From assembly GCA_037439785.1 (NCBI GenBank), contig JBBIVJ010000003.1:1-64000 (forward strand): a stretch of 64,000 bases of DNA. The letters run 5' to 3'. The notes beneath the pieces are model-generated. The model saw nothing but the letters and a program-made list of their open reading frames with translations, was not told the DNA's origin and ran no database searches. Positions 1 to 7,049 of the stretch are shown piece by piece. The stretch is from DSVZ01 sp037439785. GTDB taxonomy: Bacteria; Verrucomicrobiota; Verrucomicrobiia; Limisphaerales; J093. Position 1 is the first letter of the stretch; each line of letters begins with the position of its first letter. A program made the translations under genes and the position numbers.

Positions 1-50
1 AGAACTTCGACCGCGTTGACTTCTGGCTTTGGGGTTTCGGTTTCATAGAC

Positions 51-68
51 CCGTGCCGTGTGGCACGG
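51..68. repeat. 7-bp perfect inverted repeat downstream of the cassette 9 gene
   Basis: CCGTGCC and GGCACGG are separated by a 4-base loop. The repeat lies about 30 bases past the stop codon of the last cassette gene visible. It could be a transcription terminator stem, though no T-run follows. No attC core is visible in the first 95 bases, so the attC of this cassette probably lies outside the window. Confidence 0.35.
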
Positions 69-95
69 AACCCGCCGGAAGCCAACTTCTTTCCG

Positions 96-524
96 TCAAC
101 TACCCCTCAACCTGTGGGATGGCTGTGGAACGACAGTGCCGTTTTGTAGAACCTCGACCGTGACGGTGGGCGCGGCGAGCGTTGCCTCGCCGACCTTGAT
201 GACCTGGTAGAACCGCTGCGTGTTCAACCGAGGATGGAATAGCTGCGGAATCCAGCCTGCATCTCCAATGTCCATCCACACCGTCGAAGCGCCCTGCGAC
301 GGGAGTTCAACTTCGCGGACGGTCCAGCGGTTCGGGAAGTCCTGCGGTTGAGGAGAGAAGCTCTCGGCGGACTCAACGCGATAGAGAGCGACAGGCTCGC
401 TGTTCCAAGAAATCGTTTCCGTCTGGTCGGCTTGGCTCTGGATGCTCAGAACGATATCCGCTGCTTGCGAATAGTTGAATCCAAAAGCGAGCGCAAACGC
501 TGCGATGATGAGTCGTGTCGTCAT
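96..524 (-). CDS. Secreted cassette protein of unknown function (cassette 9)
   Basis: This 142-residue protein starts with a signal peptide ending near SQAA. The start at 524 is chosen because an AAAGGAAC ribosome-binding site lies just upstream and the signal peptide begins there; longer in-frame starts run back into attC. The mature part is beta-rich (ISWNSEPVALYRVES, then RFYQVIKVG). It resembles the N-terminal part of two other cassette proteins here, 1830-2705 and 14606-16429, which share a 'LSWPS...TFIV.YR' pattern. No catalytic motif is visible and I do not recognise the family. It is the first gene of the cassette that leaves the window on the left. Confidence 0.7.
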   Translation of the reverse strand: MTTRLIIAAFALAFGFNYSQAADIVLSIQSQADQTETISWNSEPVALYRVESAESFSPQPQDFPNRWTVREVELPSQGASTVWMDIGDAGWIPQLFHPRLNTQRFYQVIKVGEATLAAPTVTVEVLQNGTVVPQPSHRLRGS

Positions 525-575
525 TTTGTTCCTTTGTGTTTTAATTGCTGTCATAACGCGCGGCGGGTGGATGTC

Positions 576-668
576 GCCGAACGACCCAAGCTCAGCGACC
601 CGGCGCACGGGAGGCCACGATGGCAACCGCGACGCCCCCGCCGGGTTCGCTGCAGCGCATGGTTAGGT
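576..668 (-). repeat. attC site (93 bp) closing cassette 8
   Basis: On the + strand it begins GCCGAAC (576-582) and ends GTTAGGT (662-668). The arms CTCAGCGACCCGGCG and CGCCGGGTTCGCTGCAG pair with two unpaired extra bases on the second arm, the extrahelical-base signature of attC. It is nearly identical to the sites at 13073-13165 and 16454-16546. It lies directly downstream of the gene at 694-1170. Confidence 0.9.
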
Positions 669-693
669 GTCACCATTCTGTCCAACGGCTCTT

Positions 694-1170
694 TCACTCT
701 GCAGAACTCACAGCGCAGCGGGCAACCTCGAAGCCAATGTCCGTCCAAAACTGAGTCGGCTCACCCCGTTTGAAGCAACGGCCGTTCTCGTCGGGGACCG
801 CCAAAACGAAGTCGCCTGCGCCGTCGCTGTACACTGAGCCGCCCACGAGCAAAGCACAATCATCTTGCCAGTTGACCGGGACGGTCTCCGTGAGAAAAAC
901 AAACGCCTCGAAAAAATCGTCGATGGTGCGGTTGTCGAATGAGTCCCACCAGGCACGCCACTCGGCGGAGGAATTGGCATCCTCCATTGACTGGACAGCA
1001 AAACCGACGAGCCGCTTTTTTGCATCGGTGATGTGACTCCAATGCGTGAACCCGCCAGCGGGGTGGAATCGCCTCCCTTCGAGCACAATCGGGCCATCCA
1101 GAATTGCAAGTTGGGCATGGGCGGCGCGCAAGCGCCGCCCATCCCGAAACATGATGAAGGTCTTGGTCAT
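694..1170 (-). CDS. Hypothetical protein, last gene of cassette 8
   Basis: A 158-residue soluble acidic protein with no signal peptide. The start at 1170 (MTKTFIMF) is chosen because its ATG overlaps the TGA stop of the preceding gene (ATGA), which implies translational coupling. Longer in-frame starts would lie inside that gene. Trp-rich segments (EWRAWWDSFDNRTIDDFF) and a DGAGDFVLAV stretch are visible, but no family is recognised. A small soluble protein coupled to a membrane-active partner would suit a toxin/immunity arrangement, but that is only inference. The attC begins about 25 bases after the stop. Confidence 0.72.
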   Translation of the reverse strand: MTKTFIMFRDGRRLRAAHAQLAILDGPIVLEGRRFHPAGGFTHWSHITDAKKRLVGFAVQSMEDANSSAEWRAWWDSFDNRTIDDFFEAFVFLTETVPVNWQDDCALLVGGSVYSDGAGDFVLAVPDENGRCFKRGEPTQFWTDIGFEVARCAVSSAE

Positions 1171-1601
1171 CTCAGCAGATAGTTGAGCACGATATTTCCA
1201 GCGCCGGGGGCAAGATTGTTGCACACGCCCGCCATAATCGCTGCGCTGCCAGTCTCTTCATCGCCGTTGGCGATGTCTGTCGCGTACGCTTGCGCTGCCT
1301 CAAAGAACTCTTGGGCGATATTCGAGGCGTTGGCGAGGATGAGGATGCCACCTGCGAACGGAAGGATGCGATTGACAGCACGCCCGAACCGACTGGCGAG
1401 GGATTTGGCGACAGACTGTAGCCGGGTGAACTGGGTGTGAATCTGGTTCAGGCGAATCTTCATGTATTTTTCGAGTGTGATACCCGGCGGGGGCTGAATC
1501 TGGCCAGTATTCACCATCTGGATGCGCTGAAATTCTTTTCGCAACTGTTCGGTTGCTACCTTTTCGTAGGCGTCGAGAACATGCTCAGGCAACTGGTCCA
1601 C
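1167..1601 (-). CDS. Hypothetical protein with hydrophobic C-terminal half (cassette 8)
   Basis: 144 residues from a GTG start. The N-terminal half is charged and helical. The second half has a hydrophobic segment (ILPFAGGILILANAS) and a small-residue-rich end (NNLAPGAGNIVLNYLL). The frame continues upstream as apparent protein once a TAA at 1608-1610 is ignored. The same frame joins the secreted protein at 1830-2705 across a TGA at 1830-1832. It may therefore be the C-terminal third of one long interrupted protein rather than an independent gene. The next gene is ATGA-coupled. Function unknown. Confidence 0.6.
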   Translation of the reverse strand: MDQLPEHVLDAYEKVATEQLRKEFQRIQMVNTGQIQPPPGITLEKYMKIRLNQIHTQFTRLQSVAKSLASRFGRAVNRILPFAGGILILANASNIAQEFFEAAQAYATDIANGDEETGSAAIMAGVCNNLAPGAGNIVLNYLLR

Positions 1602-1607
1602 AAGAGC

Positions 1608-1829
1608 TTAGTTTGGCTGGCTCAACCTGCCAACATCCATGTCAGTTCCAGTTCCAAACACCGCGCGCAGCGCGGCTTTCTCAGCTTCGGTCAACTCATC
1701 CAGCGGCCCGCCGCCACCCGCAGGCGAGAATCCCTCATCGGCATGAATGAAAGTCGAATGCCACCGAAGGCGAAGCTGTCCGGCTGATGGCTCGTCCGTG
1801 ACAAGGCTGTCCGCTGTGATGTTGTTGTT
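1608..1829 (-). pseudogene. Protein-like in-frame segment between two stop codons
   Basis: Between the TGA ending the 1830-2705 gene and a TAA at 1608-1610, the same reading frame stays open for about 73 codons. It reads like ordinary protein (for example LDELTEAEKAALRAVFG) and includes a G-rich linker. It then leads straight into the 1167-1601 frame. No convincing start codon or ribosome-binding site opens this segment. It therefore looks like the middle of a formerly continuous gene with two nonsense codons, or like untranslated spacer. I cannot tell which from sequence alone. Confidence 0.45.
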
Positions 1830-2705
1830 TCAAAACAGCATCGGCCCCAAAATGTTCGTGTAGTTGGGATTCACCGTGAAGGTGACGTTGAACTCGCCGG
1901 AAAACACGCCACCGAAATCGAGCGGTAGCAGTGGCCCGCTATCGGGCACGAGCGGATCGCTGATTACAATGCACTCGGTCAAGTCATCGTCGCCATCACC
2001 GTCTGTGTCCTCAGCGCCATCGTTCGTTCCGTCGCCGTCGGTGTCGAACTTCAAGAGGTGGTGCCCGATATACAGCTCGCAGCCATTGTCCAATCCGTCG
2101 CCGTCGGAATCTTCGGCGTACTCCGCGACAAAGTAAAAGCCCATGCTACCGCTCATCATCGGGCTGGCCGGACCGTCACCGGCTGGCCCGTCTGCTTCAG
2201 CCGCGACAGCCGCCGCAGGCGGCTGAATTCCGGCTTGCAAGAGCGCCGACCGATCTTCGCGCATCACCTTGGCCCGTGCGATTGCCTCCTCAAGTTGAGC
2301 CATGAGGTACGCAAGGGCCTTCTTGGCGGATTCCAACGACGCCGCTCTACGTGCTGCTCGCTCCTCGGCAGTCAAGGCGACGCGCTGGCTCTGCGTCGAA
2401 TCGCCGCCGAAGGCGGCGGCCATCTGCTGGCCTACACCAGCTCCTTGAAACGCTCCGCCGTGGATGAACGTCGTCTGGCTGCCGGCGGCAGCCGGCAGCG
2501 TGTTCGTGAGAAATACCCACGGCGTCGCCGGGTCGAAGGCGGGCCGATACCCCACGATAAAAGTCTGTCCCGGTTGACTCGGCCAAGTCAGCACGACATC
2601 GCTGCCTTGGAAGCTGAGTTGGACGCCAGTGACGGCGAGTGCGGTCTGCGCAGCCGCGAGAAGCGCGACGGCAAACGTTATGATTCTGTGCATTGTTCTT
2701 TTCAT
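1830..2705 (-). CDS. Secreted protein with calcium-binding DxDxDG repeats (cassette 8)
   Basis: 291 residues. The start at 2705 opens a clear signal peptide (MKRTMHRIITFAVALLAAAQ) and is preceded by an AAAGGAAA ribosome-binding site. An N-terminal beta domain (LTWPSQPGQTFIVGYR) is shared with the 14606-16429 protein. An Ala/Glu-rich helical region follows (about residues 105-165). Next come DSDGDGLDNG, DTDGDGTNDG and DTDGDGDDD repeats of the thrombospondin type-3/EF-hand kind, known to bind calcium in extracellular proteins. It ends abruptly at TGA after GPMLF, while the frame beyond still looks coding, so it may be truncated. It is the first gene of cassette 8. Confidence 0.78.
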   Translation of the reverse strand: MKRTMHRIITFAVALLAAAQTALAVTGVQLSFQGSDVVLTWPSQPGQTFIVGYRPAFDPATPWVFLTNTLPAAAGSQTTFIHGGAFQGAGVGQQMAAAFGGDSTQSQRVALTAEERAARRAASLESAKKALAYLMAQLEEAIARAKVMREDRSALLQAGIQPPAAAVAAEADGPAGDGPASPMMSGSMGFYFVAEYAEDSDGDGLDNGCELYIGHHLLKFDTDGDGTNDGAEDTDGDGDDDLTECIVISDPLVPDSGPLLPLDFGGVFSGEFNVTFTVNPNYTNILGPMLF

Positions 2706-2760
2706 TTCGTTTTCCTTTGGTTGCTTTGTTCGAGAGCGTGCCACCGCCCGCGGCGGTGAC

Positions 2761-2886
2761 ACCTAACGCCAGAACTGAGCGACAGCCGCCGACAGTGACG
2801 GTGGAGCGCACGAGGCACTCCCGAACTGCCAGCCGGCTTCGAGCGGAGAAGCGGGGCGGCTGTTCGCTCCAGTGATCTTGTTAGCC
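2761..2886 (-). repeat. attC site (126 bp) closing cassette 7
   Basis: The ends are ACCTAAC (2761-2767) and GTTAGCC (2880-2886). The arm CTGAGCGACAGCCGCC pairs with GGGCGGCTGTTCGCTCCAG, leaving two extra bases unpaired. The interior is identical to that of the site at 13506-13631. The stop codon of the upstream PEP-CTERM gene lies inside the GTTAGCC core. Confidence 0.92.
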
Positions 2887-3549
2887 CCTTCTTGCATCTC
2901 TCTTTCGTCTGAACCACACCATCAAAACTCCTCCGCCAATCAACAATGCCCATGTCGAAGGCTCCGGCACCGCTCCCGCCAGAATCGGCACGCCGGGCCG
3001 AGTCTCCCAAGCCCATGAATCAATCACCGCAACGGGGGCAAACCAATCCACATAGAGCGAAACCCAGCCGTAGTGAGTGCCGCTCGCGCGCTGGAATTCC
3101 ACTCCCATGTAAGCCTGCTGACCTCGGAAATCTCCGGTGCAGCCGACATTGAAACACTGAATTAGCGTGTTAAAGTCTGTTTCGTAGGGTGCTCCGGGTA
3201 TCCTGCCGAGCCATTGAAGCGAGCCTGCTGCGCTGTCCTGACCAATCGTGAAGCCATGCGGCAGAGGGGCAACACTGCCGCCCACATTTGGCGGGGGATC
3301 CATGTTCGTCAAGAGTCGGCTTCCTTGCTCGGGGCGCACGCCGACGAAGTGGAAGTCGTAGCCAAAGGTGATGTCCACTTGCCCGTTGCGGTCCACATCT
3401 AAGGGGTAGAACTGCCCGAAAAACTCGTCCCGCAAAACCACCGGGCTTGGCGGTTGATAGTAGGCAATCGTTCCTTGCGCTCTGCCCGGCTGGGCAAGGC
3501 CCAGCCAGGCAGGCGCGAGAACCAACGCAATGAAGCAATGCCGGTGCAT
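2881..3549 (-). CDS. PEP-CTERM protein, second gene of cassette 7
   Basis: 222 residues. The N-terminal signal peptide ends near GRAQG and is followed by the QGTIAYYQP start typical of one PEP-CTERM family. A DVDRNGQVDITFGYDF segment suggests calcium binding. The C-terminus has the exosortase sorting signal: VPEPSTWALL, a hydrophobic helix and a final Arg/Lys cluster. By knowledge of the family, exosortase cleaves here and the protein ends up in the cell envelope or exopolymer. It starts 6 bases after the S8 protease stop, so it is co-transcribed with the protease. Its TAA stop is embedded in attC. It is paralogous to the genes at 6312-7049 and 9567-10208. Molecular role unknown. Confidence 0.9.
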   Translation of the reverse strand: MHRHCFIALVLAPAWLGLAQPGRAQGTIAYYQPPSPVVLRDEFFGQFYPLDVDRNGQVDITFGYDFHFVGVRPEQGSRLLTNMDPPPNVGGSVAPLPHGFTIGQDSAAGSLQWLGRIPGAPYETDFNTLIQCFNVGCTGDFRGQQAYMGVEFQRASGTHYGWVSLYVDWFAPVAVIDSWAWETRPGVPILAGAVPEPSTWALLIGGGVLMVWFRRKRDARRG

Positions 3550-3555
3550 GGCGAA

Positions 3556-6141
3556 TCACTGTTGCCGCCGCAAGTTCCAGAACCGATATGGGTCGGTGGC
3601 CTCGACCAATATCGAGTTCGTGACCGCTTCCGCCTTTACGGTGGCGTTCGTTTGCCAGTTGACCAAGTTCGTCGAGGTCAGCAGATGGAAATACGCGCCG
3701 GGGTCAGCCGTAAACGTCAACAGCATGTTCGTCCCGGACGGGCTGGCCTCAATCGCCGTGAACACCGGCGGCAGCGGCGTGTCGCCACTGCTCTGCAACG
3801 AGGCTGACTGCGTTGAGGGTGACGGCCCACCCGGCAGCCCGCCGGAGTGCGTTACGACAATCCGGTAGCGTCCGGTCGGCGGATTGGCGATGAGCACCTG
3901 TTCGACGTTGTTCCGATTGTCCACGCCCGTCGTGGCGGCGGCGCTCCGTGCCGCTTCGGTCTTGTTCGTAAGGTCGGGATTCAAAACCCACGGGTAGTGA
4001 ACGTTGGTCGCGCCCACGCGCTCCACTCGCAAGTCCAAGTTGTTGACCAAGACCGGCGTGGTGGGGTCAACCATCACGTTCGTCAGTTGGGGTCCGGCTG
4101 GGTCGCTCCACCCCAGCGTCGCCTTGAACGGCACGCCATTGGTCAAGTCCACTTCCCACACCAAGGACTGACCGACGGCAAGCTGGAACTCCTTGATGTG
4201 CGTGCCGCGCCCGTGTTGCTGGTCAAGCTCCACATGCGCCACGAGCGAAACCGCGTTGAACGGCCCGTAACCTCCCTGATAATCCGGGCCAGGACTGCCA
4301 ACATCGTCGGCGGTGTGAATGGCCATGCCGCGCCATGTCGAACCGCGCCACGCATCCAGATTCGGGTCCAAGTTCGGCCAAAGCTGTGCCCGCCGCTGCA
4401 TCGCCAGCCCCAGACCGCCGGACACACCCGGCGCGGCAAAGCTCGTGCCCACGGCATTGGTCAGATAGCCGTTCGTGGCATTGTTGGCCGGGGAATAAAT
4501 CCCCCACCCACGAATCGAGGGATTGGCCTGGCCAACCGCTACAATGTCCGGTTTGATGCGTCCGTCATCGGTCGGCCCGCAGCCGGAAAACGGGGCAAGC
4601 ACGATGCTGGCATTGGTGGCGTAGCCGAAGCGAAGCTCACTGCCTACGACATGATAAACATCACGCACCGCGCCGACGGTCAGGACGTTCTTGGCGGTGC
4701 CGGGCGCGAGCACCGTATCAAAGCCATAGGTGTCACCGTCCCCATTACGCCAGTCGCGCGAGTTGGCGGACGGGTTGTCCACCCGCGTCCAATCATACCA
4801 GTTGGTGCCGGAACGGTAGTAGTAAGTCGTCGGCGCTCCGGGACCGGTCAGCCGGTCATTGCCAGCAGCATAGACCATCAGGTGCCGCGTGGCATTCGTC
4901 GAAAGAAAGGCGTCAATCTGGGTGCATCCTGAACCGTCGCTCACGTCCGGGAAGTAGTAGCCATAGCGCCACTCCTCCGGGAATGCCAAACTGCCCCGCC
5001 AAATCCACGCGTTGGTGATGGTGTTGGTCTGGCCGCCCTGCAATACCTGAATCGTCTGCTGAATCCAACCGCCAGAAGCCCCATAGGAGTGATTGGCCAA
5101 ACGCAGCGGCTGGCCCGTAACGGTTCCGGCAGCTGCGCTCAGACGCTCTGGCGCGAGGTTTTTGGTATCATAACCGTTGATGGTTCCCTCAAAGGCCGCT
5201 CCACGCAGCAACCTTGCGGGCTGGCCGTTGAGCGTGAACTGAACCACACCGCCCGCCGCCATCGTGCCCGCCACACCGGTCGCGTGCCAATGCGAAGGAA
5301 TCTGATTGGTGGCCGAATGGTCCACCTGCCGGGCGCGTGTGCCAAACTCGACGTGATTCGTCAACACCGCGCCGTCCACTTCCCACAAGCCCAGCGTCAC
5401 GTTTGTGCCCGTGAGATTCCGTCCAGTGGACGCGTGCGCCCACGGCGCGGAGTTCGTCGGCCACAACTCGTCCGCGCTGATGCTCGCCGCCGCAATGAGA
5501 TTCTGGCTCGAATAGTAAACCGGCTGGTCGCCAATCGCGCCCCCCAAGACCTCCTTTCTGCCGTCATCACGGACAATCTCGCGCGGCGCGTTCAGCCGCT
5601 TGGAAATGGCGTCCAACTCGGCTTCGATGCGAGGCATGTCGGCGCGTGCCTCTGCCGCCTTGCGTGCCAACTCCTGCAACTCCGTGCGCGCTTCTTCGCG
5701 GGCTTGTCGTGTCTCCGCGTCGCCGGGCAAACCCCATGAGCGCAGGAAAGGCCGCGCGGCTTCCAGCCGCGCCTGCCAGTCGGCCTCGCGCTTGCGTGCC
5801 GCCTCCTCCGCCTCCTGTCGAGCCGCTGCCGCCAGCACCGGGTCAGCAGCAATCGCCTTGGCGAGTGCGTCGGCCTCCTGCCGCCGTTTTCGGGCCTCGG
5901 CTTGCTCCGGCGTGTCGGGAATGGCAGTGTCGTCAAAGACGAAAATGCCCGGCGCGATTTCAACGGCCTCAAGTTCCGGGTGTGGATTGAACGGCCACGG
6001 GGGACTCCACTCGAAATCCTTGGCCGAGTAATACGTGCCCGGCTTGGGCGGCTCTTTGAGTTGTGCGTGACTCACGCTGGCGAGAGCCAACGCGATCATT
6101 GCCGTGCTGATTCTGATTGTGGTCTTGGTTTTTGTTTTCAT
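3556..6141 (-). CDS. Secreted S8 subtilisin-like serine protease (cassette 7)
   Basis: 861 residues. A signal peptide (MKTKTKTTIRISTAMIALAL, ending near SHAQ) leads to a conserved block, GTYYSAKDFEWSPPWPFNP, shared by all three S8 cassettes. A charged Ala/Glu-rich helix that may act as a propeptide follows (about 80-185). The S8 domain has Asp256 (in LWEVDGAV, one residue longer than in the paralogues), His286 (HATGVAGT), oxyanion Asn428 (AAGND) and Ser567 (GTSFAAP). A C-terminal beta-sandwich with VNNLDLRV resembles proprotein-convertase-like P domains. The start ATG is followed by the same AAAACA codons as in its paralogue at 9427. The PEP-CTERM gene follows after 6 bases. Confidence 0.93.
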   Translation of the reverse strand: MKTKTKTTIRISTAMIALALASVSHAQLKEPPKPGTYYSAKDFEWSPPWPFNPHPELEAVEIAPGIFVFDDTAIPDTPEQAEARKRRQEADALAKAIAADPVLAAAARQEAEEAARKREADWQARLEAARPFLRSWGLPGDAETRQAREEARTELQELARKAAEARADMPRIEAELDAISKRLNAPREIVRDDGRKEVLGGAIGDQPVYYSSQNLIAAASISADELWPTNSAPWAHASTGRNLTGTNVTLGLWEVDGAVLTNHVEFGTRARQVDHSATNQIPSHWHATGVAGTMAAGGVVQFTLNGQPARLLRGAAFEGTINGYDTKNLAPERLSAAAGTVTGQPLRLANHSYGASGGWIQQTIQVLQGGQTNTITNAWIWRGSLAFPEEWRYGYYFPDVSDGSGCTQIDAFLSTNATRHLMVYAAGNDRLTGPGAPTTYYYRSGTNWYDWTRVDNPSANSRDWRNGDGDTYGFDTVLAPGTAKNVLTVGAVRDVYHVVGSELRFGYATNASIVLAPFSGCGPTDDGRIKPDIVAVGQANPSIRGWGIYSPANNATNGYLTNAVGTSFAAPGVSGGLGLAMQRRAQLWPNLDPNLDAWRGSTWRGMAIHTADDVGSPGPDYQGGYGPFNAVSLVAHVELDQQHGRGTHIKEFQLAVGQSLVWEVDLTNGVPFKATLGWSDPAGPQLTNVMVDPTTPVLVNNLDLRVERVGATNVHYPWVLNPDLTNKTEAARSAAATTGVDNRNNVEQVLIANPPTGRYRIVVTHSGGLPGGPSPSTQSASLQSSGDTPLPPVFTAIEASPSGTNMLLTFTADPGAYFHLLTSTNLVNWQTNATVKAEAVTNSILVEATDPYRFWNLRRQQ

Positions 6142-6198
6142 TTTGTGCGCTCCGATTTACTGTGCGTGTTCGACTCGCACGCGACGTCACGGGCTAAC
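6142..6198 (-). promoter_or_regulatory. Conserved 5' leader of S8 cassette 7
   Basis: Between the core site of the preceding attC and the protease ATG lies a leader of about 50 bases. It contains CGTGACGTCGCG, with a GACGTC palindrome, and CGAACACGCACAG. The same leader precedes the other two S8 genes. Conservation of non-coding DNA at the cassette 5' end suggests recent common origin, a cassette promoter or a translation signal. I see no clear -35/-10 pair in it. Confidence 0.45.
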
Positions 6199-6317
6199 GC
6201 CAGAACTGAGCGACAGCCGCCGACAGTGACGGTGGAACGCACGCGGCGCATCCGAATTGCCGCTCGGCGTCAACCGGAGAAGCGGGGCGGCTGTTCGCTC
6301 CAGTGATTTTGTTAGCC
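6192..6317 (-). repeat. attC site (126 bp) closing cassette 6
   Basis: The ends are GGCTAAC (6192-6198) and GTTAGCC (6311-6317). It belongs to the same family as the 2761-2886 and 13506-13631 sites, with scattered substitutions in the central spacer and intact paired arms. The TAA stop of the gene at 6312-7049 lies in its core. Confidence 0.92.
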
Positions 6318-7049
6318 CTTTGTTGCGTTTCTCCTATGTCTGATGCACACCATCAACACGCCGCCGCCAACCAACAACGCCAACGCTGACGGCTCAGGCA
6401 CTGCGCCCGCCAGAATCGGTGTGTCCGGGCGTGTCTCGTAAGCGTAGTCGTAAAACCAGCCGCCGCCCAGAGGGGCCAGGGGCGCACCCAGCCGGAGCCA
6501 GGCATAGTGCGTGCGGCCCTCTATTTGCAGTTGGAGTCCCAAATACGCTGACGCTACGCCCGCAAACTCGCCAATGCCCATGAACGATGGATCGCCTATA
6601 TCACGCCAGCTTGAGAGCGCCAAACTGCGTTGCGAATCCTGATTCCCAATCCATCCAACGGGTGACATGCTCGGACCAATCACCGCATTGGCAGGCAGTG
6701 CCCTTGCCCAAGGCTCGTCCCACGGCGTAATGAAGTAGCCTGCCACTTTGTTATCGCCTAAGGATGAGACTCCAAAATCCATCCCGCAAATAAAATGATA
6801 GTCGTTTTCCCCATCGCCGTTAATGTCCACAGTAACCGACGGCGCATTGTTAGGGTTCCCATCTGCAATTGCCCGATACCCCTCGGCGTCCCAAGGAAAC
6901 TGCGGCGGCACGATGTTCAAGGGCATCCGATTGTAAACAATCGTGCCCTGCGAGAAGGCGGTGAGTGCCGCAGTCAGCACGAGGGCTGACGCGAGCGAAG
7001 GCCCGCGCCAGCCTGACCGCCCGTAGTGATGTGTCGCCAACATGCTCAT
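6312..7049 (-). CDS. PEP-CTERM protein, second gene of cassette 6
   Basis: 245 residues from the ATG at 7049, which overlaps the TGA of the S8 gene as ATGA. A second in-frame ATG lies two codons later. The N-terminal signal peptide (ASALVLTAALTAFSQ) is followed by GTIVYNRMP and a DINGDGENDYHF calcium-binding-like motif. The C-terminus carries VPEPSALALL, a transmembrane helix and a basic tail, that is, an exosortase signal. The overlap predicts translation coupled to the protease in a fixed ratio. Family membership is clear; the biochemical role is unknown. Confidence 0.9.
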   Translation of the reverse strand: MSMLATHHYGRSGWRGPSLASALVLTAALTAFSQGTIVYNRMPLNIVPPQFPWDAEGYRAIADGNPNNAPSVTVDINGDGENDYHFICGMDFGVSSLGDNKVAGYFITPWDEPWARALPANAVIGPSMSPVGWIGNQDSQRSLALSSWRDIGDPSFMGIGEFAGVASAYLGLQLQIEGRTHYAWLRLGAPLAPLGGGWFYDYAYETRPDTPILAGAVPEPSALALLVGGGVLMVCIRHRRNATKG

